NCBI GenBank assembly: GCA_024748595.1
Contig: CP072944.1
Span: 1,148,001 to 1,212,000, forward strand
Direction: 5' to 3'
DNA length: 64,000 bases
From: Sodalis sp. Ffu
Lineage (GTDB): Bacteria > Pseudomonadota > Gammaproteobacteria > Enterobacterales > Enterobacteriaceae
Position 1 is the stretch's first letter, and each line of letters opens with the position of its first letter. The notes under the pieces were generated by a model, which did no database searches, was not told the origin of the DNA, and saw only the letters and a program-made list of their open reading frames with translations. Made by a program: the position numbers and the translations under genes. Shown piece after piece: positions 39,893 through 50,643 of the stretch.

Positions 39893-41299
39893 TCATAAAA
39901 AATCTCTGAGACGAATAACATCATCTTCCCCTAGGGAAGAACCTACTTGTATTTCCAGTAGTTCAAGCGGAATTTTGCTTAAGTTTTCTAGTGTGTGAAT
40001 CGATCCGATGGGAATAAAAGTGGATTGATTTTCAGTCAGCATAAAGGTTTTATCTTCTAACGTCACGCGTGCGGTACCAGAGAGCACGATCCAGTGCTCA
40101 GCGCGGTGGTTGTGCATTTGTAATGAAAAAGCCCCGCCAGGCTTAACTATAACATGATTCACGTTGTAACGTGCTTCGTTGATCACAATATTTGTATGAC
40201 CCCATGGGCGATAAGATTTCCGGTGACAACGTAATTCACTGCGGTTATGCGCTTTCAGATATTCAACTACTTTTTTGACGTTTTGGACGTTGGTTTTATT
40301 TGTCACTAATACGGCATCTTTAGTATTAACGATAACCAAATTATCCACTCCAATTGCTGCCACCATTTTTTCGTCGGTATTAATATAGCATTGATGGGTA
40401 TTATGCAGAAATACATCCCCGGTTACCGCATTGCCATAGGCATCTTTGGTACTGACTTCCCATAATGCAGACCATGATCCTACATCGTTCCAGCCTGCAT
40501 CCAGCGATACCACCACCGCTGAGTCAGTATTTTCCATTACGGCGTAATCCACAGAGTCGTTTGGACAGGCGATAAATTTCTCAGCATTTACTCTAATAAA
40601 CGCTTCCTGGTCATCGGTTACTGACTCAGCGATTGCTTTTTTACAAGCTATTAAAATTTCTGGGCGAAATTTGTTCAGCTCAGTTAAGTATGTGGAAGCG
40701 CGAAATAAAAACATTCCGCTGTTCCAGTAATATTCACCTGAGTCAACATACGCTTTAGCCTTATCTAGGTGAGGTTTCTCCACAAAGCGCTGTACTGCAA
40801 AAGCGCACTTTCCGTTTAGAGCATCCCCTCGTTGTATATATCCATAACCGATTTCTGGTCTTGCTGGAACAATACCAAATGTTACTAATTTTCTCTCTTT
40901 TGCAAGTGGCAATGCTTGCTGAATAGCTTCATAAAACGGTAGTTGATGTTCAATCACGTGATCTGCCGCTAATACTAATAACAGTGGATCATTTTTTTTT
41001 GCGATAGCACATAACGCTGCTAGTGCAATGGCTGGCGCAGTATTACGGCCTACGGGTTCTAAAATAATATTGCGCGATAATTGATTAATTTGACGTAATT
41101 GTTCTGCGACAAGAAAACGATGATTTTCATTGCAAATCACAAGCGGTTCATGGGTATCGATGCCACAAAGGCGTGTGACAGTGTTTTGTAGCATGGATTG
41201 ATGTCCATGTAGAGCCAGAAATTGCTTAGGATAAAGTTCCCTCGACATCGGCCAAAGACGGCTGCCGGTTCCTCCGGCCATGATTACTGGGAGCAGCAT
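39893..41299 (-). CDS. manC: Mannose-1-phosphate guanylyltransferase / mannose-6-phosphate isomerase
   Basis: ManC makes GDP-mannose from mannose-1-phosphate and GTP; the fused C-terminal cupin domain of this type can act as mannose-6-phosphate isomerase. The 468 residues show the nucleotidyltransferase signature AGGTGSRLWPMSRELYPKQF (about 8-27), the DHVIE region (about 110), the FVEKP motif, and a cupin with KPGGAFSLQMHNHRAEHW (about 400-417). It precedes the mannan cluster but is on the opposite strand to manB-wbdC, whereas in E. coli O9a it leads the same operon. It converges on pgi with a 190-bp gap. Confidence 0.95.
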   Translation of the reverse strand: MLLPVIMAGGTGSRLWPMSRELYPKQFLALHGHQSMLQNTVTRLCGIDTHEPLVICNENHRFLVAEQLRQINQLSRNIILEPVGRNTAPAIALAALCAIAKKNDPLLLVLAADHVIEHQLPFYEAIQQALPLAKERKLVTFGIVPARPEIGYGYIQRGDALNGKCAFAVQRFVEKPHLDKAKAYVDSGEYYWNSGMFLFRASTYLTELNKFRPEILIACKKAIAESVTDDQEAFIRVNAEKFIACPNDSVDYAVMENTDSAVVVSLDAGWNDVGSWSALWEVSTKDAYGNAVTGDVFLHNTHQCYINTDEKMVAAIGVDNLVIVNTKDAVLVTNKTNVQNVKKVVEYLKAHNRSELRCHRKSYRPWGHTNIVINEARYNVNHVIVKPGGAFSLQMHNHRAEHWIVLSGTARVTLEDKTFMLTENQSTFIPIGSIHTLENLSKIPLELLEIQVGSSLGEDDVIRLRDFL

Positions 41300-42495
41300 A
41301 ATTTTCCTTCTGACATGGGGTAAGCAATTAAATGTGATGACACTGTGGTGTATTGTTAGACTTAAATGAGGTCAGATATTTTAATTGTAAAGTTGTGCAC
41401 TATAGGAGCAATCATTCAATTGTTTAATGTTAAACTTGATTAAAACATAGTGAGGGGGGTAGTTGACATCAATGATTTAAAAAATAGTGCATAAGAGTCA
41501 TTATCTGCTTGTTATAAATTTTAAGACTTTGTTGAATCAATCAAATTTTTCTAATATTTAAAGGAAAGATCATTAGTTTTTCATGGAAAGGTCTTTTTTT
41601 GGCACCACAAAATTTGAAATGATTAATTGAGTGAGTGACAACAATGCGATCATTAAATGTGGACTGATGACTTTGTATACTTCAATTGTCACTATTTAAC
41701 AAAATAAAATCATTCATATAAGGTGCATTTATATGCTATTTAGCGATATCGATCACAGCTGTATTGATGTAAAAATGTAGTTTTGTTTGATGTTATAAGT
41801 ACAAGGTTTTATAGATTTTATTTTGAGATAATTATGTTTGGACTATACTCGAAAAGGTCAAAAGTTTACCTCGTGATAAAATATGAATGTGCGGTAACGT
41901 TGTATACATTGCTATTGATGTTACTTAAATTGATAATTTTTGGTGAAAATAAATGGAAAGGCATATCATATGGTCGAAAAAAAGAGCTGTGTGTGTTACA
42001 CAAGCAGCATGTTTCAGTCGTGTACATAATGCATAATATCTGACTATATTTTGAGTGAGGTTTATGTGTAGAAGCATTATTTTGGATGCTTGCAATAAAC
42101 GTGGGTTATGTTGAGCAATTTTATCTATCATTAAGATTTGTTGTTATTAAAATTATTATTGAATGGTTATTTACGTTACTTTAATATCTGCTAATAGACA
42201 TACGATTAGCTGAGTTATTTAATGTATTAAAAATGGTTATCTTGTCTTAATTTATCATTGTCATCTGATAATTTTATGAATTCGCAAAATAGCTTTTTTA
42301 TTTATGATATTGTTATTTCTGATAGACAGCATTGATGGTATCTAACTTTTTATTTTTAGTGTCATTAATTTTGTTAAATATTGATTATCTCTCGCCTAAT
42401 TTTTATACAACATAAAAAACTTTATTGATTCTGGTCTCAGAGAAAATGTTAAAATTAAATTAATTATGTTGTAGTAGAACATTTCTGAGGGAAAT
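41300..42495. other. 1.2-kb divergent spacer between manC and manB
   Basis: AT-rich DNA that must contain promoters for both manC (leftward) and the manB-wbdC operon (rightward). No clear promoter pair or JUMPstart/ops element (GGCGGTAG) was found. An 86-codon frame at 41783-42043 resembles nothing. A stretch around 41950-42015 shares ordered short words with 63490-63545. Confidence 0.5.
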
Positions 42496-43869
42496 ATGGC
42501 TGTTTTATCTTGCTTCAAAGCATATGACATCCGCGGTAAACTGGGTGAAGAGTTGAATGAGGATATCGCGTACCGTATTGGGCGTGCTTTTGGTGAAATG
42601 CTGCACCTCAAGACGATAGTGGTAGGTGGTGACGTTCGCTTGACTAGTAAAAATCTTAAGCAGGCGTTGGCGCATGGACTAAGAGATACTGGTACTGACG
42701 TTATAGATATCGGCGTTAGTGGTACCGAAGAAATTTACTTCGCCACTTCATACCTAGGCACCTATGGCGGTATTGAAGTTACCGCTAGCCACAACCCTGT
42801 GGATTATAATGGTATGAAGCTAGTGCGAGAGCAATCTCGTCCCATCAGTGGTGATACCGGCCTGCGTGATATTCAACGATTGGTAGAGCAAAATAATTTT
42901 GCGCGGTCGAGAGTGGCCCGCGGTACATATTGTCACGTAGAGGTGTTGGAGGCTTATGTTGATCGTTTGATGGGCTATATTGATCTGGCTAATTTTCGTA
43001 AGCCAATGACATTGGTTTTAAATTCTGGTAATGGCACTGCAGGTCATGTGGTGGATGTTATTGAACGGCGTTTTCGCCAAGCAGGGGCGCCAGTAGATTT
43101 TATCACGGTTCACCACCAGCCGGACGGTAATTTTCCCAACGGTATTCCCAACCCTCTGCTACCGGAATGCCGCCAGGATACTATTGATGTGGTGCGGCAT
43201 GTAGGAGCCGATATTGGTATCGCATTTGATGGTGATTTTGATCGTTGTTTTTTGTTTGATGAACAAGGTTGCTTTATTGAAAGTTACTACATTGTCGGGT
43301 TACTGGCTGAAGTTTTTTTACATAAAGAGCCTGGGGCTAATATTATTCACGATCCACGCCTGATTTGGAATACTGTGGATATTGTACGTACCGCCGGTGG
43401 CACTCCGGTGATGTCGAAAACAGGTCATGCCTTTATCAAAGAACGTATGCGCAAAGAGAATGCTGTTTACGGAGGTGAAATGAGCGCACATCACTATTTT
43501 CGTGATTTTTTTTATTGCGATAGCGGTATGATCCCTTGGTTGTTGGTGGTGGAGCTTATGGCGGTACGGGGTCTCTCACTCAGTCAGTTGGTCGAAAAGC
43601 GTATGAAGGCTTATCCTGTTTCTGGCGAAATAAATCGTAAATTGCGTGATGCCGGCGCAGCGCTATCGAAAATTAGAGAGCAGTATGAGGCGGTGGCCAG
43701 TGATGTTGATACTACCGATGGTTTTAGTTTTGCGTTCAATAACTGGCGCTTTAATATTCGTAGGTCGAACACCGAGCCAGTGGTTCGCCTGAATGTTGAA
43801 GCAAGAGGGGATATTTCTTTAATGGAAGAGAAGACACGAGAAATTCTTGCACTTATGGATAATTATTAA
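42496..43869 (+). CDS. manB: Phosphomannomutase
   Basis: ManB (CpsG type) converts mannose-6-phosphate to mannose-1-phosphate. The 457 residues align throughout with E. coli CpsG. The phosphoserine loop ITASHNP-type motif reads [14 protein letters not shown] (about 95-108), the metal-binding loop is DGDFDRC (about 245), the sugar-binding loop [10 protein letters not shown] and the phosphate-binding [13 protein letters not shown] are all present. The stop overlaps the wzm start by one base (TAATG), so it heads a tightly coupled operon. It provides the substrate for ManC. Confidence 0.96.
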   Translation: MAVLSCFKAYDIRGKLGEELNEDIAYRIGRAFGEMLHLKTIVVGGDVRLTSKNLKQALAHGLRDTGTDVIDIGVSGTEEIYFATSYLGTYGGIEVTASHNPVDYNGMKLVREQSRPISGDTGLRDIQRLVEQNNFARSRVARGTYCHVEVLEAYVDRLMGYIDLANFRKPMTLVLNSGNGTAGHVVDVIERRFRQAGAPVDFITVHHQPDGNFPNGIPNPLLPECRQDTIDVVRHVGADIGIAFDGDFDRCFLFDEQGCFIESYYIVGLLAEVFLHKEPGANIIHDPRLIWNTVDIVRTAGGTPVMSKTGHAFIKERMRKENAVYGGEMSAHHYFRDFFYCDSGMIPWLLVVELMAVRGLSLSQLVEKRMKAYPVSGEINRKLRDAGAALSKIREQYEAVASDVDTTDGFSFAFNNWRFNIRRSNTEPVVRLNVEARGDISLMEEKTREILALMDNY

Positions 43870-44666
43870 TGCTTAATAATTTATTAGGTGGAATTTTTCG
43901 CTATCGTAGCTTCATCGTTGATAGTATTAAACGGGATTTTCAGTCCCGCTATCAGAGTAGCTTTTTGGGAGCTATTTGGTTGGTACTTCAGCCAGTAGCC
44001 ATCATTGTAGTATATACGGTAATCTTCGCTGAATTCATGTGCACAAGGCTAGTGGATATGAATGGTCCATTTGCTTATAGTATTTTTCTTTGTTCCGGAA
44101 TTCTTCCCTGGGGCTTGTTCACTGAAACGTTAAACAATTTGGTCAGGGTATTTATTACTAATGCTAATATTCTTAAAAAAATGAGTTTTCCTCGAATTTG
44201 CTTATTGATTAACATTGCTTGTTCGGCTTTGATTAATTTTTTGATTATTTTCAGCATTTTCATGCTGTTTTTGGTTTTTTCCGGCAATTTTCCAGGTTGG
44301 ATAATTGTGCAAATGATTCCGGTGTTGGTGATTCAGATGATCTTTACTATCGGCCTGGGGGTTATTTTTGGTGTCATGAATGTTTTTGTGAGAGATATTG
44401 AACAATTTATAAACATTCTGCTGCAATTTTGGTTTTGGTTTACACCGATAGTTTATGTTAGCAAGACGTTGCCTGAAATGATTAGAGGCTTTTTTAAATT
44501 TAATCCTATGATTAATATAATCATAAGTTATCAAAATATTTTTCTATACCATATAAGCCCTGACTGGAAAAGATTGCTGCCGATTACCATTATTTCACTG
44601 GTATTGATTATTATTGGTTGGCGCATGTTTAAAAAACATTCAGCGGATATTGTGGATGAATTGTAA
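43869..44666 (+). CDS. wzm: O-antigen ABC transporter permease Wzm
   Basis: Wzm is the membrane half of the ABC exporter that moves undecaprenyl-linked, finished O-polysaccharide to the periplasm. The 265 residues contain about six hydrophobic segments and the ABC-2 type signature near the N-terminus (RDFQSRYQSSFLGAIWLVLQP). The gene is linked to manB and wzt by one-base stop/start overlaps. The base composition is strongly T-rich, as expected for a membrane protein on the leading strand. No frameshift is seen. Confidence 0.93.
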   Translation: MLNNLLGGIFRYRSFIVDSIKRDFQSRYQSSFLGAIWLVLQPVAIIVVYTVIFAEFMCTRLVDMNGPFAYSIFLCSGILPWGLFTETLNNLVRVFITNANILKKMSFPRICLLINIACSALINFLIIFSIFMLFLVFSGNFPGWIIVQMIPVLVIQMIFTIGLGVIFGVMNVFVRDIEQFINILLQFWFWFTPIVYVSKTLPEMIRGFFKFNPMINIIISYQNIFLYHISPDWKRLLPITIISLVLIIIGWRMFKKHSADIVDEL

Positions 44667-45967
44667 TGAAAAGTATTTCTGTAGAAAATGTTGCCAAAGC
44701 TTACAAGTATTATCCTACTAAATGGAGGCGCCTCCTTGAAAAAATTCAACCTGGTTCAACTCCACGTCATCAAAAAAAATGGGTGCTAAAAAATATCAAT
44801 TTTGAAGTGCAGGCGGGGGGATCTATTGGTATCGTCGGGGTTAATGGTGCAGGAAAGAGCACATTGCTGAAATTGCTTACTGGTACGACCCAGCCAACTG
44901 AAGGAAAAATTGAGGTACATGGGCGTATTGCAGCGCTGCTGGAGTTGGGTATGGGATTCCATCTTGATTTTTCTGGCCGCCAGAATGTTTATATGTCCGG
45001 ATTGATGCAAGGGCTTTCGCGGGAAACACTGACAGCGATGATGCCTGAAATCGAAAATTTTGCCGACATTGGTGAATATATTGATCGTCCAATACGCATT
45101 TATTCCAGTGGTATGCAGATGCGCCTTGCATTTGCGGTCGCGACCGCTAACCGGCCTGACGTTTTAATTGTTGATGAGGCACTTTCGGTAGGAGATTCTC
45201 GTTTTCAGGCTAAATGCTATGCTCGTATTGACGACTTTAAAACCCAAGGAACTACTTTATTGCTAGTATCTCATAGTGTGGAGGATATTGTTAAGCATTG
45301 CGATCAGGCTATTTTTCTTAAAGATGGTCATATCGCGATGCATGGAGTTGCCAGGGATGTCACCAACCGTTATTTGGACGAACTTTTTGGCAAACCGGAT
45401 TCTGATAGACAAACCATGACTTCTCTTTCCACCTCTGATTCTATTACTTCTTTATTAATTGAGATGGATGCCGGTAGCGAAGATGTATTTCACGTTCGTC
45501 CAGGTTATAGACCGGAAGAGTATCGGTGGGGGCAGGGTGGTGCAAAAATTTTGGATTATCTCATCACTGCTGATGGTGTAGAGTACCCTTCCAGTATCAC
45601 TAGCAACCAGACAGTTGATTTTATTATCAAAGTACAATTCTATTACGATTATGACAATGTGGTGCCTGGATTATTGTTGAAAACTTTAAATGGTATCTTT
45701 TTGTACGGCACCAACTCTTTCCTTTCATCGGGAGGAAAAGAATATATCTCAGTCAGCAAAGGTGATATTAAAGGCTTTAAATTCACATTTTCAGTTAACC
45801 TTAATCAGGCTGACTACCTTCTTTCTTTTGGTATATCTGCCGGTAATTCACAGATAGATCTTACACCGCTGGATCGTCGTTACGATGCGATTATTCTTCA
45901 TGTAAGCAAGGGTATGGAATTTTCTGGTATTGTAGATTTAAATTCTACATTTTCCATTTATGAATAG
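44666..45967 (+). CDS. wzt: O-antigen ABC transporter ATP-binding protein Wzt
   Basis: Wzt powers Wzm. The 433 residues (O9a type about 431) have an N-terminal ATPase with Walker A GVNGAGKSTLL (about 58-68), the ABC signature YSSGMQMRLAF (about 146) and Walker B VLIVDEAL (about 165). The C-terminal domain (about 270-433) is the extra carbohydrate-binding domain that, in the O9a and O8 systems, recognises the methylated or phosphorylated non-reducing end added by WbdD. Its presence fits the neighbouring wbdD and argues for a capped polymer. The start overlaps the wzm stop by one base. Confidence 0.94.
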   Translation: MKSISVENVAKAYKYYPTKWRRLLEKIQPGSTPRHQKKWVLKNINFEVQAGGSIGIVGVNGAGKSTLLKLLTGTTQPTEGKIEVHGRIAALLELGMGFHLDFSGRQNVYMSGLMQGLSRETLTAMMPEIENFADIGEYIDRPIRIYSSGMQMRLAFAVATANRPDVLIVDEALSVGDSRFQAKCYARIDDFKTQGTTLLLVSHSVEDIVKHCDQAIFLKDGHIAMHGVARDVTNRYLDELFGKPDSDRQTMTSLSTSDSITSLLIEMDAGSEDVFHVRPGYRPEEYRWGQGGAKILDYLITADGVEYPSSITSNQTVDFIIKVQFYYDYDNVVPGLLLKTLNGIFLYGTNSFLSSGGKEYISVSKGDIKGFKFTFSVNLNQADYLLSFGISAGNSQIDLTPLDRRYDAIILHVSKGMEFSGIVDLNSTFSIYE

Positions 45968-45984
45968 GCTTGAGGTAGCGGGTT

Positions 45985-48120
45985 ATGAGTAGTGTATTGG
46001 AGCAATTTATCTTAAATCTGCCTGAAATTTATCAGATGCTCTATGAGCATCCTGAGTGGAATGATGCTGCTTCCCGCAATTGCTTACCAAGGCTTAAGGT
46101 TATTATCGCCGTATATGACACGCTAGCTAGATCGCTTGGTCGATCGTTGCGGATTCTAGATTTAGGTTGTGCACAAGGTTTTTATAGCTTGAGCTTGGCT
46201 GGGAAGGGCGCCAGTGTTAAAGGTGTTGATTTTTTACCGCAAAATATTGCCCTTTGTCAAATTCTAGCAAAAGAGCATCAAAATTATGATGTTACTTTTG
46301 TGGAAGGACGCATTGAAACGGTGATAGAGGAGCTTGAAGACGCTCAGTTTGATATGGTTATAGGCCTGAACGTCTTTCATCATATTGTGCATAGTCATGG
46401 TGTTGATAAAGTACAACTTTGGTTGACTCGATTGCTGGATTGTGTGGAAATCGCTTTACTTGAGCTTGCGCTAAAAGAAGAGCCTCTTTATTGGGGGCCC
46501 TCACAACCTGATAGTCCCTTGACGTTGTTTAAGAATAACGCGTTTTATCAACAACTGACGGAGTATCCAACCCATTTATCTGATATCAAACGCCCACTGT
46601 ATTTGTTGAGCAACCGTCGCTTGCTTTTGGGTGAATTTTGCCGGCCTTTTATGTCCTGGGATACGCGTCCCCATAATCGGGCTAGCAATGCGCATCATGG
46701 TAGTCGTCGTTATTTCTTTGCTGATGATTATCTCTGTAAAATCTATCATGTTAGTTGCAATAGCGAGACACTTACTAAACGGGAGTTAGAGCGCAATGCG
46801 TATGAATTGCAGCATGAGTTGGCGTTTCTTTCCCATCCACCTGTAGGGTTTCATGTAGCACGTTTATTGGCTAGTGGCGAAAATCAGTGGCAGGGATGGT
46901 GTGTTATGGAACGGTTACCGGGGGTATTGCTTGATAGCAAGCTAAGTCAGCTTTCATTGTTAGAGCGGGAAAGAGTGTTACATCAGATATTGCAACAGTT
47001 AACGGTGCTGGAAAAAGCAGGACTTTACCATGATGATCTCCGTACCTGGAATATATTGGTGGATGACCTGCTGCAGGTGCGTCTCATAGATTACGGTTCA
47101 ATTGCTAGCAAAAAGAACTATTGTAGCTGGCCAAAAGATATTTTTCAGGCTTTTATTATTACGATCGGTGAAATTCTGCGACCAGAAAATGTTCGTCTTC
47201 CTAATAATAGACCGTTGATGTTAAGCCCGCTTAATTTACCGGCTCCTTATTCGAATTGGCTGTATGCGTTTTGTCAGCAAAAAGTTTCAATATGGTCATT
47301 TTCTCTCTTATTTGACTTATTCAGTCGTAAAGACACATTACCGGTCCCGCAAGAAACTATCAATGCCACCGATCTGTGGATTGCAGCTGGCGAAAAATGG
47401 TTACAGCAACGAGCGCTTCACTCCAATCACTTACACAATGTGCACCGTGAAGAGTGGGCACAGTGTGTAAATGTTTTACGCCAGGAAATTGATATCCGGT
47501 TAGTTGCGATACAGCGGGAAATAGCAGCAGATTATCAACAAATTTTATCAGCTCTTGCAGCACAAGTCGTGTCGCAGCATGAGCAATGTATTACGTTGCA
47601 AAACATCTTGGCAACTCTGGAATCCAGTGAAGAAGGGGAGGAATACCGAGCTTTGGACGTAAAACAGAATGATTATAACGTGCAAGCAAAAATGAGTAAT
47701 GAGAAAACTATTATTGATCATAAAGTGTGGATGAAGCAATGTATACAGTTACGACAAAACAACCAGCAACTGTATAGTCGCTCTTGGCGTATCATGGAGC
47801 CTTACCGTTATGTGGGGTTACAGATTAAATTGCTATATCAATATGGTCTTAAACAGCGTATGAAACATTTAGTTAAGCGCTGTGTCGTTGGCACGTTTAT
47901 TATTCTCAATAATCATCCAAAATTAAAGGGATATTCAATAAATATGTTACATAAAAGCGGACAGTTTGAGCGGATAAAGGGAATCTATCATCGAATGTAT
48001 TCCCAGAAATACGAAGTTATCAGGGACCATAAGGAACAAAAAAATTGGGTTTTGCAGGCTCCTGAACAACGACTGCCAGCCGCAGTCCATGCTATTTTTA
48101 ATAAATTACGAAATAAATGA
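45985..48120 (+). CDS. wbdD: WbdD: mannan chain-terminating kinase-methyltransferase
   Basis: WbdD stops growth of the polymannose O-antigen by phosphorylating and methylating the terminal mannose, and its coiled coil sets chain length and tethers WbdA. The 711 residues match O9a WbdD (about 708) throughout. An N-terminal SAM-binding motif LDLGCAQG (58-65) is followed by a kinase domain with the catalytic loop HDDLRTWNILVDD (from about 349) and LIDYGS. A heptad-like region spans about 480-600, and the C-terminal membrane/WbdA-binding part contains SRSWRIMEPYRYVGLQIKLL (about 608-627). Having both kinase and methyltransferase points to the O9a rather than the O8 type. Confidence 0.93.
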   Translation: MSSVLEQFILNLPEIYQMLYEHPEWNDAASRNCLPRLKVIIAVYDTLARSLGRSLRILDLGCAQGFYSLSLAGKGASVKGVDFLPQNIALCQILAKEHQNYDVTFVEGRIETVIEELEDAQFDMVIGLNVFHHIVHSHGVDKVQLWLTRLLDCVEIALLELALKEEPLYWGPSQPDSPLTLFKNNAFYQQLTEYPTHLSDIKRPLYLLSNRRLLLGEFCRPFMSWDTRPHNRASNAHHGSRRYFFADDYLCKIYHVSCNSETLTKRELERNAYELQHELAFLSHPPVGFHVARLLASGENQWQGWCVMERLPGVLLDSKLSQLSLLERERVLHQILQQLTVLEKAGLYHDDLRTWNILVDDLLQVRLIDYGSIASKKNYCSWPKDIFQAFIITIGEILRPENVRLPNNRPLMLSPLNLPAPYSNWLYAFCQQKVSIWSFSLLFDLFSRKDTLPVPQETINATDLWIAAGEKWLQQRALHSNHLHNVHREEWAQCVNVLRQEIDIRLVAIQREIAADYQQILSALAAQVVSQHEQCITLQNILATLESSEEGEEYRALDVKQNDYNVQAKMSNEKTIIDHKVWMKQCIQLRQNNQQLYSRSWRIMEPYRYVGLQIKLLYQYGLKQRMKHLVKRCVVGTFIILNNHPKLKGYSINMLHKSGQFERIKGIYHRMYSQKYEVIRDHKEQKNWVLQAPEQRLPAAVHAIFNKLRNK

Positions 48121-48132
48121 TAAGAGGTTTTG

Positions 48133-50643
48133 ATGCATATTCTTATTGATGTGCAAGGGTGCCAGTCCGGAAGCCGTTTCCGCGGAATTGGCCGAAGTGC
48201 TCTTGCCATGAGCCGTGCCATAATTAAAAATAAAGGTAAGCATCGAGTCAGCATTTTGCTCAATGGTATGTATGCTCTTGAGAAAATTGATAATACCAAA
48301 CAGGCTTTTATAGATATTCTTCCCGCTAAAGAGATGTTTATTTTTTCAGGTGTTGGGCCGATAGCCTATATTGATGAAAAAAATCATAGTCGTAATGTTA
48401 TAGCCGCTCAAATACGGGATATAGCTATCGCTAATATTCATCCCGATGTAGTTTATGTGACAAGTTTTTTCGAAGGATATTGGGATGATTATATAATAAC
48501 GGTGCCTGAAAAATCTGTTACTTGGAAAACTGTCTGTGTTTGTCATGATCTTATTCCTTTATTAAATAAACCTTTTTATTTTGCTGATAAACTTTTTAGT
48601 AAATGGTATATAGAAAAGCTTGCTAATTATCAAAAATCAGATGCTATTTTAGCTATTTCTCATTCATCTCAAAATGAGATGATCGATAATACAAATTATC
48701 CATCGGAAAAAATTTTTTATATTTCTTCCGGAGTAGGAGAGCAATTTCAGATTAGGCACTATACGAAGGAGCAAAAAATGCGATTAATGCAGAACTATCA
48801 TTTGCCCGCGACGTTTGTTATGTCACAAGCCATCGATGAGCCGCGTAAAAACGTGTTTGCATTAATTAAATCTTATGGAGGTCTGGATAGCTCTTTGCGT
48901 CAACAATATCCTCTGGTTTTTTCTTACAAGCTTAGCGATAATGACCAGTTTAACTTCATGCATCTGGCTGTAAAAAACGGTATTGCGCCCGAGCAATTGA
49001 TTTTTATTGGTTATGTGCCAGATGATGATTTAATCGGTCTTTATAATTTATGCACGTTGTTTGTTTTTCCTTCTTTGCATGAAGGTTTTGGCCTTCCTCC
49101 GTTAGAAGCGATGAAATGTGGTGCTGCGACGATTGGTTCTAAAACTACGAGCCTATCGGAAGTGATCGGTTGGGATGAAGCCACTTTTGATCCTTGCGAT
49201 ATTAACGATATACGCGGTAAAATTCATCAGGCATTAACTGATGAGAGTTTTTATCATCGACTAAAAACACATGCACTCATTCAGGCGGCGAAGTTTTCTT
49301 GGAATAACACTGCTCAGTTGGCGTTGTCAAGTCTTGACACGTTGTTTCCATCTGGTGCAGCAGAAATTATTCCGATAGAGTTTGATATCGATACTTTTAC
49401 CCAAAAAGTTATTGATGACATTAATCTTTATCAGGATATTGATGAGCAAGATCGGCTTGGGTATTCTTGGGCTATGGCTCAAAACAGTTTCCTGAAGCAT
49501 CGTAAAAAATTGTTAGTGGATATCTCTGAACTAGCGCAACGGGATGATAAATCCGGGATTCAGAGAGTTTCGCGCAGCATTTTGTATGAATTGCTGAACG
49601 TTAATGTTTTTGATTACGATGTACATGCAGTCTACTATGTCAATGGTCAGTGTTATCGCTATGCTAATGTTTTTGTTCAGCAGAATTACGGCTTGAATTT
49701 TGGTAGTGATGAACCGGTACTGTTCAGTAAGGATGATATTATGCTGGTGACCGATCTGACTATTTCATTCTTCCCGCATGTGCTGCCGAGCATAGAAGCA
49801 GTACGCCGGGTCGGTGGTCAGGTTTACTTTGTTGTCCATGATATTTTGCCGATTAAATATCCGCAGTGGAGTAGTGAAGGCATGCAGCAACTATTTCCCA
49901 TGTGGTTGCAGTCTGTTGCTACCTATGGCACTGGTATCCTTTGTGTATCATCGAGTGTAGCAGATGATGTCCGTCAATGGATTGCAGCACACCAAAATTT
50001 AAATCTTAATAGCCATTTGACTATTAATCATTTTCATTTGGGGGCTAATTTAGAATCTTGCCGGTCTAGTAAAGGTGTACCTGTCGAGGGAGAAGTTTTG
50101 CTTGAGCAACTTACTAACCATCAAGGTTTCTTGATGGTTGGCACTGTGGAGCCACGTAAATGCTATGAGCAAGTTTTATCAGCGTTTGAAATATTTTGGT
50201 CTAATGGTGAAGAGTATCGTTTGATCATTGTAGGTAAACATGGCTGGAATGTGGATGATCTGGTAAATAGAATAAAAAATCATCTTCAGCTCAATAAGAA
50301 ATTGCACTGGTTGCAGGGTGTTAGCGATGAATATTTGGGACGATTGTATCAATCAGCCAAAGCGCTAATTTTTTCTTCCAAAGGTGAAGGTTTCGGTTTA
50401 CCGTTGATTGAAGCGGCGCAAAAAGGGCTGCCGTTGATTTTGCGTGATATTCCGGTATTTCGTGAAATTGTTGGTGATAACGCTTGGTATTTCGTAGGAG
50501 AGGAGAGTGAAACGCTTTATGCCGCTATCGTTGCGTGGATAGCCCTGTCTGATCAGCGTGTCGTGCCAAATTCTACTAATATTTCATATCTGACATGGAA
50601 GCAGAGCACACAGCAATTATTAAATAAACTACCGTTGGAGTAG
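48133..50643 (+). CDS. wbdA: WbdA: polymerising mannosyltransferase (two GT4 domains)
   Basis: WbdA is the main polymerase of O9a-type mannan, with one domain making alpha-1,2 and the other alpha-1,3 linkages from GDP-mannose. The start is ATG 48133 (MHILIDVQGCQSGSRFRG) with AAGAGG five bases before; 836 residues against about 840 in O9a. Both GT-B domains keep the EX7E signature: EGFGLPPLEAM at about 317 and EGFGLPLIEAA at about 752. The second domain begins near KKLLVDISELAQRDDKSGIQR (about 457). Two intact active sites imply that alternating linkages are still made. It follows wbdD by 12 nt. Confidence 0.93.
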   Translation: MHILIDVQGCQSGSRFRGIGRSALAMSRAIIKNKGKHRVSILLNGMYALEKIDNTKQAFIDILPAKEMFIFSGVGPIAYIDEKNHSRNVIAAQIRDIAIANIHPDVVYVTSFFEGYWDDYIITVPEKSVTWKTVCVCHDLIPLLNKPFYFADKLFSKWYIEKLANYQKSDAILAISHSSQNEMIDNTNYPSEKIFYISSGVGEQFQIRHYTKEQKMRLMQNYHLPATFVMSQAIDEPRKNVFALIKSYGGLDSSLRQQYPLVFSYKLSDNDQFNFMHLAVKNGIAPEQLIFIGYVPDDDLIGLYNLCTLFVFPSLHEGFGLPPLEAMKCGAATIGSKTTSLSEVIGWDEATFDPCDINDIRGKIHQALTDESFYHRLKTHALIQAAKFSWNNTAQLALSSLDTLFPSGAAEIIPIEFDIDTFTQKVIDDINLYQDIDEQDRLGYSWAMAQNSFLKHRKKLLVDISELAQRDDKSGIQRVSRSILYELLNVNVFDYDVHAVYYVNGQCYRYANVFVQQNYGLNFGSDEPVLFSKDDIMLVTDLTISFFPHVLPSIEAVRRVGGQVYFVVHDILPIKYPQWSSEGMQQLFPMWLQSVATYGTGILCVSSSVADDVRQWIAAHQNLNLNSHLTINHFHLGANLESCRSSKGVPVEGEVLLEQLTNHQGFLMVGTVEPRKCYEQVLSAFEIFWSNGEEYRLIIVGKHGWNVDDLVNRIKNHLQLNKKLHWLQGVSDEYLGRLYQSAKALIFSSKGEGFGLPLIEAAQKGLPLILRDIPVFREIVGDNAWYFVGEESETLYAAIVAWIALSDQRVVPNSTNISYLTWKQSTQQLLNKLPLE

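Noticed and set aside
41783-42043. 86-codon frame in the manC-manB spacer
   Set aside because: Low-complexity, hydrophobic by AT bias, no ribosome binding site or recognisable family.
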